A DNA stretch of 64,000 nt, taken from positions 16,450,501 through 16,514,500 of the forward strand of contig NC_087098.1 of assembly GCF_963855985.1 (NCBI RefSeq), given 5' to 3'. The notes beneath the pieces were generated by a model that was not told the DNA's origin, made no database searches, and saw only the letters and a list, made by a program, of their open reading frames with translations. Positions 1 to 13,500 of the stretch are shown piece after piece (position 1 is the stretch's first letter; every line of letters begins with the position of its first letter). The position numbers were made by a program, and so were the translations under genes. Source of the stretch: Ostrinia nubilalis (Eukaryota; Arthropoda; Insecta; Lepidoptera; Crambidae).

Positions 1-177
1 TTAGTTCTTTAAAATGTGGTAGGCAGCTGTCCTTTCTTTCTAGAGTTTTTATGGCTCTTCAACACTTTTTTTTGGCTCTAAAGACTTGTAATATGTTTGT
101 GGAGTTGCCCCAAAAAACTATTCCATAACGTAGAATAGAAGCGACGTATCCATTGTAAGCTGTAAGAACTGTCGTCA
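1..177 (-). mobile_element. Jockey-like non-LTR retrotransposon fragment
   Basis: Read on the minus strand from about 177 down to 1, one frame gives a recognisable post-reverse-transcriptase segment (TVLTAYNGYVASILRYG, then VFWGNSTNILQVFRAKKKC). It is interrupted by a TGA stop and then continues in frame with RAIKTLERKDSCLPHFKEL. This is typical of the C-terminal part of jockey/CR1-type LINE polymerases. The stop and the cut at the window edge show a dead fragment. It lies just upstream of transporter A and shows no link to it. Confidence 0.75.
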
Positions 178-393
178 AATACCTATCTACTTATCAACTC
201 TCGATCAATCACGTCAAGCTTGAATAGCTACCGGAACAATAATCCAAATGGCTATCTAGTGGTATTATCGAGGTGATTTAATTATTTTGATTGTGTGTTT
301 ACTTAATTTCGGTATTCCTCTTTAAATCGGCAGTTGATCGGGCTTCGTGGCCAGTGAAGTCGGATCTTCTGAAACTCCCGTCTGAACATCAAA

Positions 394-3300
394 ATGACTG
401 AAGACAGAAAAGACAGCAGTGCCAATGGTCATGCCGTGCCGAACGGAATCTCAACGGAGAAGGCCATAGACTTGGACTATGTGCTGGTGAACGAGCTCGG
501 CCAGTTCGGGCGGTACCAGCTCATCAACACGCTGCTCATTTCGATCCCATTGATCATGTCGGCGTTTATGAGCGAATTCATATTTGGCGCGGCTGCCATT
601 CCTCACAGGTACGGATTTTTCCAAATATTTTTTAAGTGTGTTCCTTGATTAACTACTTGAAAACGCCTAGACCAATTTACAAAATTCTATTCTTTATTTG
701 AAAAGGGTCCATGAAAAATTTACATGAACCGCACAGAAGTTTTTTCAGAATCCAAAAAATATTGATTGTATCTACCGATTTTTTGTGACTTCTCAGTGGA
801 GTGGGCTAAGAAATTATATAAGTTACGAGTTTATATAACTCTTATTTAAATTATTTTCTTGCGATCGCAATTGCTAATTAAATAAACACTTTTTTTATAA
901 CCCGGAGAAGCTCTTGGCCTGCATGCAAAGTGATGATTAAGGTGGGAGCCAGTTTTATCCAAATCTTAAACAACAGCGAAACTGTCTATAATTACTTCTC
1001 ACTGCCGAAACACAACAATGCTGTTAATGTTGCTACTTGTTTCGTAGATGTCGTATCCCAGAATGTGGGGAGTACAGCAAGCGGAACAAGTTCAGTCCCG
1101 AATGGGTCCTGGACGCGATCCCCGCCAGCAACACCATCCCCTCCGGCTTCGAGAACTGCGAGCGGTTCCCTTCAGTGGGCAACGGGACCCTCGACGTGTG
1201 TCCCGCCTACCTCTTCGACCAGGACAGAACTGTCGGCTGCGATAGCTTCGTCTACGCGAGATCCGAATCTGTCGTCTATGAAGTAAGTTTTACGTTAGTT
1301 AGGTAGGTACATAGGCCATGAAATTGGTATTTTACAGGTTTAACAAAGCTTTAAAATAAATCAATTTCTTAATAGGACTATAGCTATGTAAGTTTGAGAG
1401 TCATTAACTTTTTAAATGTGTATAGGCCATATTAAATAAATCTTTGAACTTTTTTAAAAAAGATGTCCGTTCCAGTTTGACCTGGCGTGCCAGGAGTGGA
1501 TGCGCGCGCTGGCAGGCACGCTGAACAGCGTGGGCACGCTGCTGGTGCTGCCCATCACGGGCTACGTGTCCGACCGCTTCGGCCGCCGCGTGGCGCTCAT
1601 CATCAGCGTCTTCAACATGGCCACCTTCGGCCTGATCCGCGCTTTCTCCGTCAACTACCCCATGTACCTTGTGCTCCAAATCGTGCAAACCACATTAGGA
1701 GCTGGTACTTTCAGCTCAGCCTATATTTTCGGTGAGTTTTCTAAAGAGACACACTTACAAAATTTTCTCATTCTATTTCAATCTGCAACTGCCCAAGATC
1801 AGCATACCCAGCAACATAGTCTGAATGATTTGTGGAAAACGTTATCAAGCGTCAAAGCCTCATTTTGCTTAGCAACTGATATCAATTAAAATTAGCCGGA
1901 GCTAATGCTATTAATGTATTTTACCTAAGCCAACAATTTTAATAGTGTTCTAAAAAAGGCACTCACTTACGCACGTTTGATAACACACAAATTATACTTT
2001 ACTGCTATATCCTACCTAATTTTTCTCAAACTATTGGAAAATGTTACAACATTTTTGTTGTTACAGCCGCAGAGTTGGTAGGCCCTAAATACCGCGTGGT
2101 GGCTAGTGCCACGTCTACCTCTATGTTTGCTGTGGGTCAAGTCATCCTCGGAGCTACAGCTATGGGGATCGACAACTGGCGGTACCTGCTGATGGTGCTC
2201 AACATTCCTATCTTCCTCGTGTTGTCTTACTACTGGCTCCTCCCTGAGAGCGTGAGGTGGCTTCTGTCCAAGGGGAAATTCGAAGAAGCCAGGGTGGTAC
2301 TTGAAAAAGTAGCTCGTGTTAACAGAAAACAGATCAGTGAAAAGTCTATGGCCGCGTTGATGAGTCCACCATCACCACCTCCAACAACAGGCTCTGTTCA
2401 GGTGATTATAATACTTATCATTAAAGACGTAACCATGAAAATTTATATTAATTTATGTTTTAATAAAATTGTTTCTTTCTTTTAATAGGAGAATGACTCC
2501 TTGTTGAAAAGTATAATGAAGTCCAAAATCCTTCTGCGGCGAGTGCTGACCACTCCTATCTGGTGGATCACCACCACATTCGTGTACTACGGCCTCTCCA
2601 TCAACTCCACCAGCCTCTCCGACCAGATGCACCTCAACTACATGCTGACGGTGGGCATTGAGATCCCTGGCTTCTACAGCGCCGTGCTCGTGCTGGATAG
2701 AATAGGAAGGAAACCCACTCTGTGTGGTGGTTTCTTTTTAAGCGCGGCATGCAACTTTGCTTTTGCATTCATTCCATCTGGTGAGTAAAATCTATATCTA
2801 TAAAAGCGAAAGGTCAGTGCCTCAATCATCTCGAAATCTCAAAAACTACAAGTGATAGGACTCTCAAATTTTGCATGGGGGTTCCTTTTGGAACGTAGGT
2901 GCTCACTAAGACGAGATTTTGCAAAACTCCACCTCGAAGGGGGTAAAGCGGGATCCAGGCGTACGAAGTCGCGGGCGGCCGCTAGTTTGATATATTTTTT
3001 AGACATTTGTCCGATTATGATACCATTAAAAGGAAAATTTGTTTATCAGTAAGTTATTTAAGTTTTTGTGAATAGCAAGATAAGCATATAAAATATCTTG
3101 GTATTTTCAGAAATGACCGTCCTAAGGCTGGTAATATTCCTGCTGGGCAAGTTCGGCATCGCTCTCGTGTTCACGTCTCTGTACCTGTTCACGTCGGAGC
3201 TGTACCCCACGCAGTACCGCCACAGCCTGCTCGCCTTCTCCTCCATGATCGGCAGGGTCGGCTCCATCACCGCCCCTCTCACTCCTGTACTGGTGAGGAT

Positions 3301-3840
3301 ACACTATTATATTATTTAGGATCTTTTAAGAAAGTCCTCTTTACACCGGAGATCAAATTTACATTAATTGTGATGGGTTGTTATTAAAAGCTGCAACAAC
3401 AGAAAAAAACGCAACCTATGCGTGAAGCGTGAGCGAAACTTTTATCGTACTCGTACGAGTACCTACCTCAGAGTATCTGTTTCGCGTCGCAAGAGTGTAA
3501 TCGTACGCGTGAACTCAACAACGTCATTTAGTAGATGTTACAAATGAGAAGCTTAAGTACTAAGTAGTTAGATAAGATTAACTTTTTACAAAAGCTTCTA
3601 AAAGGATGATGAATCGTCGGTCACCAAACATGTTTTTTTTCGGGGCCAGTCTTGTTTCACGTAAGGGTAACTAAATAAGTATTGTTTCCCTACCAGACGC
3701 AGTACTGGCACGGCATCCCGTCCATGATGTTTGGCTCCATGGCAATGCTGTCGGGCGTGCTGGTGCTGACGCAGCCCGAGACGCTCGGCACAAAGATGCC
3801 CGACACCCTCGCCGAGGCCGAGGCGCTGGGCCGCAGCTAA
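394..3840 (+). CDS. SLC22-family organic cation transporter-like protein (transporter A)
   Basis: Seven exons: 394-608, 1048-1282, 1476-1731, 2067-2401, 2489-2780, 3111-3292 and 3697-3840. All junctions are GT..AG with matching phases, giving 552 aa, the usual family length. The ATG has A at -3. TM1 is near residues 42-62. A large extracellular loop (about 66-150) has paired cysteines (CRIPECG) and an N-glycosylation site (NGT). TM2 is followed by the MFS signature GYVSDRFGRR at 179-188. PESVRW at 295-300 follows TM6, and ELYPTQYR is at 474-481. From the family, the product is a 12-TM plasma-membrane facilitator for organic cations, zwitterions or related metabolites; the substrate cannot be read from sequence. 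It keeps an 87-nt intron between exons 4 and 5 that C, D and E lack. The exon-4 loop ends in an unusual Ser/Pro run (SPPSPPPTT). It is convergent with B. AATAAA signals follow at 4132 and 4190. Confidence 0.9.
897..1041 (-). mobile_element. Degenerate tRNA-derived SINE fragment in intron 1 of transporter A
   Basis: The segment shares several blocks, in the same order, with the better preserved SINE at 34862-35190: GCTCTTGGCCTG, GTGATGAT, AAGGTGG, and CACAACAATGCTGTTAA. It ends about 6 bp before the acceptor AG of exon 2 (1046-1047), so SINE-derived sequence now forms most of the branch-point region of that intron. Confidence 0.6.
2795..2986 (+). mobile_element. Lep1/Helitron-like non-autonomous element in intron 5 of transporter A
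   Basis: It starts with a CTATAAAAGCGAAAGG-type head and ends in GTCGCGGGCGGCCGCTAGT, the typical end of the Lep1 (MINE-like) family common in Lepidoptera. The middle holds the family's 'aaaactacaagtgat' and 'caaaactccacct' blocks. No ORF is present. It lies wholly within the 2781-3110 intron. Confidence 0.65.
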
Positions 3841-5494
3841 ACCAAAGACTGACCACGACTAGGTTACGTAAAATGATGCAGCTACTGATACTGAAGAGAT
3901 AGTAAGATTTCATTGTAAAGCCTGGTCCGTTAGCTCGTAGAATTTTGTCCAATGACCCCAAGCTACCCATCCTTATCGCTCGCGCGTAATTATGTTGCTG
4001 TCGCGCTCGCACACTCGAAACGTGCTCACGGACCAGGCTTTAGAAAATACGGCAGAAACCTGCTGTCAGATTGCTAAAAGATATTTAAGATAGTTAATAA
4101 TAATTCGTATAGGTACATGTTTTAAGATGTAAATAAAATAGTAGGTAATTTAATTGTAAATATTAGCACTATTTATGTTTAATTTATGTAATAAATAATT
4201 ATTTTACTCTTAGTCGATAAGAAGGCTGAATCGGTCTATAAATAAAATGAGACGTTACCAAAAGGAGATTTTGTTTATTTTATAAACCTTAAATATTTTA
4301 ATTGAGGCGAATTATTACAGCTTACATTTTACATCTAGATAAAAATATACATAAAACAAAATTACAAGGCAAGTTATGATATCAAATTGTATTTAGATAC
4401 AGTAAAATAAATTATTTTTAGATTCGTAAGTCAGATCGAAGTTTAACCACTAAAACTAGGATATAAACGCTGTAATGACATGACAATACAAACTAACACA
4501 CTTAAAATAACGCATATTATTATTACACCGTCAATCCGTGAATTGTTCTAAGTACTCCTTAAATTACTGTATACTTAAATCACAGACACTGCATGGTAAC
4601 TGCCTCAGTATAGGGAATCTTTAATTATTAGTAATTTGAAATTCCTTGTAAGTGCACAAAATTAATATTGTATACTAATGATGATAAGTATTGAAAATCG
4701 GGGTTGCGTTGCCCCATTTCTATAAAGAAACCTTAACACATTATCATCTTCCACTTTTTCGGGGTTTTGTGAAAAATTACTCCCTTTTTCATAATGAGAC
4801 ACGAATGCCAAATGTTCTTCGTGGCTCATTTTATGCGCCACGTATTGTCTCGGCTTAATTTTATCTTTTTATCGCAATTTATATCCGCAGTCATCAACCA
4901 GAACTTCAAAACAAAGTAATTAAATAAAGCAACCAGAGGGTTGCTCATTGTCGCTGATAAAGATAACCTTCGTTAATGCCAAACTTTCCACAACAAGGAT
5001 CAGTGATTGTTAATATCAATGTATTAATTATGTTATCTTAAAAGTCAAAATATGGATTGGCAAAGTTCAGTGACAATAAGATAATTAATTATTGGGATAT
5101 TTTTCTGATACACAGATATTATTATACTACCATATTTATTAAACGAGTAGTGGAGAAAACGCAGCTTAAGGATTTCCATGACACCATCATGGAAAAACGG
5201 TAAATACAAAAATAATAAATATCATAATCAATTAATTATTAATCCGTTCCTATTTGTCTTGGAAATAGCAGCAATATCATTTTATACAATCTTGTATCTA
5301 TTAAAGCAGCCTAAGCTGACCAAATCAGTATTGATCAACGTAATACTGGACTGATTCTATTTAAAATTAAAATCACTAATCAATCATAGCATCATATGGC
5401 AGCTCATTCGTAAAGTCTGTCACTTGAAGAGGGCCCGGGTTTGAAAAGTCTTTGTTTTGGGCGCGAGACGACTCCCTCGGACGTCACGTTCTCG
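3841..5494. other. Convergent intergenic spacer between transporters A and B
   Basis: This AT-rich spacer holds the 3' ends of both genes: AATAAA at 4132 and 4190 for A and, less clearly, a minus-strand AATAAA at 5135-5140 for B. I see no further coding segment. Confidence 0.5.
4132..4137 (+). terminator. Poly(A) signal of transporter A
   Basis: AATAAA lies about 290 nt after the TAA stop at 3838-3840. A second AATAAA is at 4190-4195. Either could direct cleavage; the sequence alone does not choose. Confidence 0.5.
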
Positions 5495-8400
5495 TCATCG
5501 CGCACTTTCGACGTCTTTTTTCTCGTCGTTCTGTTTCTGACACTGTCTTTCTCGATCGCTCTCCGGCTGCGGTTGGTGTTCGTGGTCGGCCTGGTCCGGG
5601 TCGCCGAGCTTCTCAGCCTCGCGGATGTCTTCGGGGAGAGCAGTGTTCCCGGTGTCGGGCAGCAGCAGCGCCAGCAGCGCCGGCCCCAGGGCCACGATGC
5701 CGAAGGTGATGCTCGGAAGACCATGCATGTATTGATTCTGAAAACGGAATATTATTACATGATATCGTGAGTTTCAAAATGATTATGTATTCTGCTGCTC
5801 AATTATGAAATTGATGGTATTTAATTAGATCTAAAATTTTTATTTTTTTGAGTCCTGCTTAAAAAAAAAACTTAAGATCGAAAAGATAAGAAAAGTGTTG
5901 GTCTTCCAAAAAAATAAAATAAAAGAACATAATGTGATTGTGATTCACATGTTTGTTTTCATTCCAAACGCCCCCTTTTTAATCGGATTCGTGATCGGAC
6001 AATAATCTCTTTTAATATGCTTCATCGAACAGTCGGGCATGATCTTGATGTATTGTAGTAATGATCGCTAATTTGTGATCTTTTCGATAATGCTTGTCAA
6101 CTTAATTCATTTTTGGAAATTTTTAATCGGTGTATTACGGTATTACCGAAGAATGTTAAAGCTGGATGAGTAAGAGATCATAGTAAATGTAATCATTATA
6201 TCTATTGCGCTTCATGTAGGTACTTTATTATTTTCTTGTATCATTTGCATCTTCAGGGATGAAAAAACATTGCAAGAAGGCAATGGCTTCGAAGTAGAAT
6301 CAAACAAAAGGCATACGTTGAGAAAGATGATGAAGAAGTAGCCATTTGGCATATAGTGCTTGTGCGTCTTTTATCCCGAATCTGGAGCCGCTACATGGCA
6401 GCGTTGGTGCCCTGAGGCGCCAGAACGGCGCCACCAGACTTACCAGCAAGGGAGCCTGCGGCGCCAGCACGGCGCCGAGGCGGCCGATGGTGTTGGCGGT
6501 GTTGGTGAGCGTGTTGCGCGAGGCCGTGGGGAACACCTCCAGCGCCACCACCGTCAGCGAGAACAGCCCGTAGCTGCTGCACATCTTGCCGATCACATAG
6601 AACAGCGTCGACGCCCACCAGATCGCTGCAGCAGATACCGATTTAGAGCAATGAGAGCTATCGTTTTTATACTTAACAGTTGGCACCCCTGGCGATTGAC
6701 AGGACCTTACTCTACAGTGGCGCCATCTTGATGAGTGCAAATGCGATAGTCCTCCTACCACTTTAGCGCTCACAAGTTGGCGCCACTGTCTTCGCTACTA
6801 GCAAGTGACAGGACCTTACTCTAAACTGGCGCTAACTGATGAGCGCTAAAACGATAGCCCTCATTAGAACATGAAGTCTTTCCATAGATAGATTCTTTGA
6901 TACTGGTTGCAGCAAGGCAAAAAAGTTTGCTATCAAATCAAAACTACGCGATCGAGTTGTGTGCAATGCTGTGTGTCAGAACAAGTTCGAAGGACAATAG
7001 TTGTAGAAGACAGATAGAGGGTAGATGATTTGTCTGCCAAAAAATGGTTGAAGTATGTACCCATTTACCTAGTTCAGTTTATCTGTGATCGTCGAGGATG
7101 CAACTGCACTGAATATCGATCTCATTCAATAAAGTCCGTCATCTACTCCTGACAATTTTAAAAGTGCGATGTGCTTACCTATTCAAGAAAATATTCAATA
7201 ATAGTGATGAAAGTGTCGATATAGGACAACTAAAAAAGATAATCTCTAAAGTTGATAAAATTATGAGGAAAATAAATATCGAATTTAATGTTTAAGCTTT
7301 TACAATCAAGTAATTAAGAATAAATCATAATTATTAATTTTAACCTTGCGCCATTTTGGACAGGTACTTTACCTGCTTAAAATATTTGTTATATGATTGC
7401 GGTAAGCAATTAAACCATTTTCACTTGTAATTACAATTTTGAAACATGATAATTACGTTCCTAGACATTTACAGCTTAGTGAATCTTTATAGCAGAAGGG
7501 CACTTTCCCTAATCTATTCTACTGGACCGCAAAGAAAAAGGGTCAGGTACTTTTGAAGATATTAAAAATATTCCAACCAGCCCTTTTCCTTTGTGATCCA
7601 GTGTATAAATGTAACTTACATTTAGGAACAAACGCCGATGTGATGAAGAAGAACGAGCAGAGCAGGTAGGCGACACAAATCGGCGCCTTCCTACCGAAGC
7701 GCGTGAGCGTAATGGCGGTGATTATGCGCGTGGGGATGGCCACCAGCAGCAGCGCAGAGAAGTTCAGGTACTTGTTGCCCGACACGCTGATGGAGTTGAT
7801 GATGGTGCCGTAGTTCACGAACATGCAGCAGAAGAAGGACGCCGCGATCAGCGCCACGCGCGCCAGGATCTTCTTCGAGCGCAGCGCGGAGAGAAGGTGC
7901 GTGGATTGCACAGGACCTTGTTTTTCCTTGAAAGATTACGTGATTTACGTAATTCAATGAAAATTATATTATTGAAGGTTTTTGTTGTTGTTTGAAGTTT
8001 GAAATAGTTGTTTTCCAGCTTTAAAATAATTCTTATCAAGATTTTAAACTTATGTGAATATTTTTGGACTTGATGATGATAAATCTTTGAGATCATCGTT
8101 ATAATCGATGCCCTTTGCTGCGCGTGTGTACCTATTATCTTATTGAGTTCAGTAGTTATCAATGTGGTAATCATAATTACCTTTTTAGGTAGGTACTTCA
8201 TACTTAATTATGTAAATATGTTTAACGAAAATATTCAAATCTTACACTAATACGAGCATTTGTATTAATTCAACATAGAGGAGATCCAACATAAACCCAG
8301 TATTAACAATTTGATAAATCTCAGATCATTGTTTAATCATAAACAAGGTATTAAGATTAGATTGCTTATGACAGCTCCGAAGATATAATTTCTGCTCATT

Positions 8401-10553
8401 GATCCCTTAGTGGCCATCGAGTTCTGATATTCAACGCTTGAAGCGCTGTGTGATCATTTTGTGAAATTTTATTTTTTGTGATTGTGTCACTCAGTTGTGT
8501 CATTAGTTATTTCAAACGAAAACTAATCAAATCATTAGATCTAATTTGAATATTACGAAGTAATATCAGTAATATTAAAATTAGAGTTATAACAAAAAAT
8601 ATTTTACCTGATCGGATTTATTTCTCTCATCACTGATCTTAGTCATCATCTCTTTAGCTTTCTTTGATAACGTAATTTTATTAATCTTGGCGACTTTGTT
8701 GAGGACTCTGACGGCTTCGTCGTTCTTGTTGTGTGCTAGTAGCCACCTCACGCCTTCGTCCACTAAGAAGATGTAGAAGACCACTACTAGTAGGGGGGCG
8801 TAGATGGCCCTCATCATGTGCCTCCAGTACGGCACCTTCCAGGCGATGAGGCCGAAGAACGCGCTGCCGAAGCTCGCCAGAATATCAGATATGCAAGAGA
8901 ACACCACTCGCCGCTTTTGACTGACGCTCTCTAAAGCTGTGGAGGAAAGCAAGGACTAAGTGATAAAATATTTGTGCAGTTTTTACCACTATCATTTCAG
9001 CTTATCGTGATATCAGCTATGACTGTCTGTAATGAAATTTACATCTTCAACTTTTACAACAGTCCTAACCAACACATTATTGAATGATTCTGTAAACAGT
9101 TCGGTTCATTTCGTTTTGTCTCGTGATTATGTTTGTGATGAATATTTTTTGTAGAAAAATCGCCAATATTGATGAGTTTACAATAGTCAATCTGAAATAT
9201 TTTACAGTGTTTTGAGTTGTCCTTTTATTAGTGATATTTTCCTGGCTATTTTACTACTAGAATATAAGAGCGCTGCTTCACACAGAAATACAAATATTCA
9301 TAAAGTACATTTATGAAAAGTTATTCAAAACAAAACACGATCACGCGTAAACAAAACCTTTATCTGACATAACGACAACGAATCTTGTTTATGCCTCGTT
9401 AATTAAATTAGCGCAAAAAATCTGACAAATCGAAGGAAATTAGATACCAGCATCATAAGCTTATTTGAGTTATAATCCCCATCGATCTTGATTTATAGTC
9501 ACCTGATTCTATCGTAACACCTTTTGACAGGTAGCAATATCTATAGTTATGATCCAAAAAACATCTATCAAACGAACTAGGGGGTCGATGTGTTTTAATC
9601 ATGGAATTATTATGAAGATAATATCGGCTTATTTTATTAAGAACGGAAGTGTGTTTATCAATAGTTCCCGTAGTTAGGAGAGGTGTAAAGCAATACATTT
9701 CCATGTATGCGTGTTTGTCTTGTTGGTTGTCCTAATAAATAAAATAAAATAACAATAAATTAATGTCCCAACGAGTAACAGTGTAACTTATGGGATTTTT
9801 TTCCTAATGAGTAATAGTCTTATTAGGCAAGGCATATAATACGCAGAACTGACGGCCAATGGGGCAGCAAGGTTCTGGAGTGGAGGCCACGCACCGGAAA
9901 GCGTAGCGTAGGACGTCCACCGTAGCGGGAAGGCGCTGGATGCAGGCCGCTACCAACCGGCCATTGTGGAATTCATTGGGGAAGGCCTATGTTCAGCAGT
10001 GGACGTCCTATGGCTGAAATGATGATGATGATGATGAACAGTGTTATTAAAATGATGACTTACAGAGGACTAGCGAGGCGTTGCCGTAGCCCAGGGCCGT
10101 CTCCAGGAACTCGAAGACCAGCAGCATCCAGTAGTTGACGGAGAAGGACTTCACCAGCCCCGCCGCGCCCACCACCAGCGGCGTGCACACGATTATCACC
10201 TTGCGCCCGTACCTACGCCGAAACATACATACATGATAACTTATTTTACTAACGTGTGAGCCAATACGAAATCTGGAATAATATTTGTGCATAACAGATA
10301 ACTACCTATCTGAGATTATTTTTCGCAAATGCTTCTCGAACGCACGTCTCGTAAGTAAATCAAAAAAATTCGTAAAAGTCCATTAATGTACCGACTCCTT
10401 AATCCTTCCTATTAGTATTAGAACTATTTTGTTTTGATTCTGTTACAGTCATAAGTTATGGATGGTGATGATTTTAGTTGTTAGTCCAAGCAATAAATAG
10501 GTTTTTTTAAGGGAATCGAGCCTGGGAATAATGCAAATTGTTTAGGTAATTGT

Positions 10554-10588
<35 letters not shown>

Positions 10589-13500
10589 TATGGCATACCA
10601 ACAACATATATATTATACTCTTATGATTGTTGTAGATATTATACTGTTGTCACACACACTACCATAATATCGATAAATAGATAATAATAAAGTAATTAAA
10701 TTTCCATTTCTTAATTATCTATCAAATGTAAATTATTACAATTAATGATTTTATCAAATTACAACGATATGGTATATTTAACGATTTGTACCGGATAAAA
10801 GGTTTATGTTTAAGGACTTACGATAACCTACAGATGAAGCAGTTTAGTTTTAAGATCAAATTTAAGATTAAGGCTGGGTTGCACCATCTTACTTTAACTT
10901 TGACAAACGTCAAAAATCTGTCAAATTCCATACAAAAACATCGGTTATCGTTATAATTACGGTCAAAGTTAGGTAGTGTAACTCAGCCTTAGATGTTTGT
11001 TGACGATTGTTTTTAAGTTAACTTAATACTTACGATAAAACAAAGCTTTTAAATTAAATCCTATTTGTATATTTACCTATCCGAAATAAAACCCGAGAGC
11101 AAGAAAGAGAAGACGAGACCAAGATTGTGGACGGTGCCGATCATCGTCCTCTTCCAGGGATCACAGCCGAGGTCAAACTGAAAAAAATATCATCTTTAAA
11201 TCAAATTAATCTAATCAATCTAACCCATCTAAATATATACAGTGTGTCCGGTCACCAGTGTCCGACCCGTACTACTACCCCACTGTATATAACTCAAAGG
11301 TGACTGACTGACAAAGTGATCTATCAACGCACAGCCCAAACCACTAGTATAGACGGATCGGGCTGAAATTTGACATGCAGGTAGATGTTATGACGTAGGC
11401 ATACGCTAAGAAAGGATTTTATGAAACTCCACCCCTAAAGGGGTAAATCGGAGTCGCGGGCGGCCGCTAGTCATAAAATAAGATACTTTAAAATTAGAAA
11501 TACATAGAAAACATTGCTGGGTAGATACTGGACTAGGTCATATACATACCTATTTAGAAACCATCCGGAGAGTTTTGTCATTGAATACGTCTTAATGAAT
11601 ACTTAAAGCTACGGTCCACCCATCCGTTGCGTTTTATAGAGAAGGCAAATGTTCAGTCGTGGTTTACTAGCTAGATAATAATGATAATGCAAAGAAAAAC
11701 ATAGGACAGTGAGGACCATCATATTATTATGAAAATTATAACAGAAGTTAACTCTGTGAGTGCATGAAGCGGAACAAACACACAATGTCCCATTTATAAT
11801 AAATCAAACATACTATAAGTTACAGCAAGTCACAGTGAGTTGATATATTCTCTAATAACAGGCCATCAGATACAAGAATCGCTAAACACTGTTTGTTATT
11901 TGCGATGAATCTCAATGTGTCTTGGGATACTCTATAATTTACGTTACAGCGCTTTTTACTGTAAACACATGTCATGAAACTTTATCGGTACCTACTAGTA
12001 TCTTAATTATTTTACTATTATTTGACAACACGTGCAAAGTTTTTATCATGCTTTGATTGGTGATGAATATTAGAGTAGAAATAACTATACGAGTATTAAT
12101 TAATCCTTCAAGCTCCGCGAATCTAGACACAATAGATAATCAATAATTGTTATGACATTAATTAATGCCGTCTGGGACTCAATCGGTTAAGTATGTTCGA
12201 CGAAGGATCAATACTACGAGATCATTTAATTAATATTACATACGAGTAAACTTCTTCTGAAAAACCTAAGTCCAGATCTTTAATAAATTGCACACAGTAT
12301 CTCGTCACCGTCGTGGCAGAATTAAATAACTGACAAAACCAAAGTTGCGAGATATTCACGTTTTTGTATTTTTTTTCGTTAAAAATGGCGATAACTTTTA
12401 AGGGTAAAAATATTTTAATGTCGGTCTTTTGATATTTTATACAGCAAATTTACCTTTATTAATTCAATATTCTTCGATGATGTTACTTTGTATTATTTTA
12501 AATAAAAAAATAAAAATGTAATTATTTAGTTTTGCCACAACCGTATTTTACAAAAAAGTTGCAGTTATTTAGTTTTTGTATGTCACTTATTTAGTTTTAC
12601 CACAACCAAGGTATTACAAAAACGAATATTTCCATTGAATAAGTACACTTGTTTAATTTTGCCACACTTTTATTGACCTAAATGTTGATTTATTCATTTT
12701 ATTTTATTTATTTTGTCAATGCAATTTTAGTCAAAATCTGTAAAATTGTTAAATAATACTAGAATATACTTACTTATTTAATACTTATAAATGTTTAACA
12801 AATTGGAATGGTAACCATAAACATCAGATTCCTATAACATTGAAATACAATTGAAAGAACCAACATCAAAATGAATATCAAAATTAAAATAATCCAAAAA
12901 CAATAAAACTGTAATAGGGATCTCTCCCTAGTTATCCATAGGGATCCCTTACCCTCAACGTCATGGCAGAACGACGTTCAATGTCTCTGCAGATCTCCGT
13001 TGACGCTAAGGCACATCGGCAGCTTAATAGACAGATATGGAAATCCTTCCGACATGATGTTCGCAACTTTAATACAAATAGTATTAAAGAGACGATAGAG
13101 CGGAACCAAGGCTCCAAAGTGTTCGCAAGAGACTACTCTATTGGACGAAGCTAGCTGACAAAGCTGAAAACTGCGGAAGGTAGTGTAACGTCAACAAAAG
13201 CCGAGGTTCTGGGTGAGATTGAAAAGTTTTATGGACAGCTATATACCTCGACGAAGATATTGTGGATATCAGCATTATCAGCCTATACGAGATTAGGATG
13301 GCTCTCAAACACCTAAAGAACAACAAGGCAACGGGGGATGACGGAATAACCTCGGAGCTTCTGAACGCGGGTGGAACATCGATATTGAAGTCAAGTCCTT
13401 CAGAGACTATTTAACTTCATCTTACTCCAGGGAACAACGCCAGAGGCATGGAACAGAAGCGTAGTGGTACTCTTTTTCAAGAAAGGGGATAAAACCTTGC

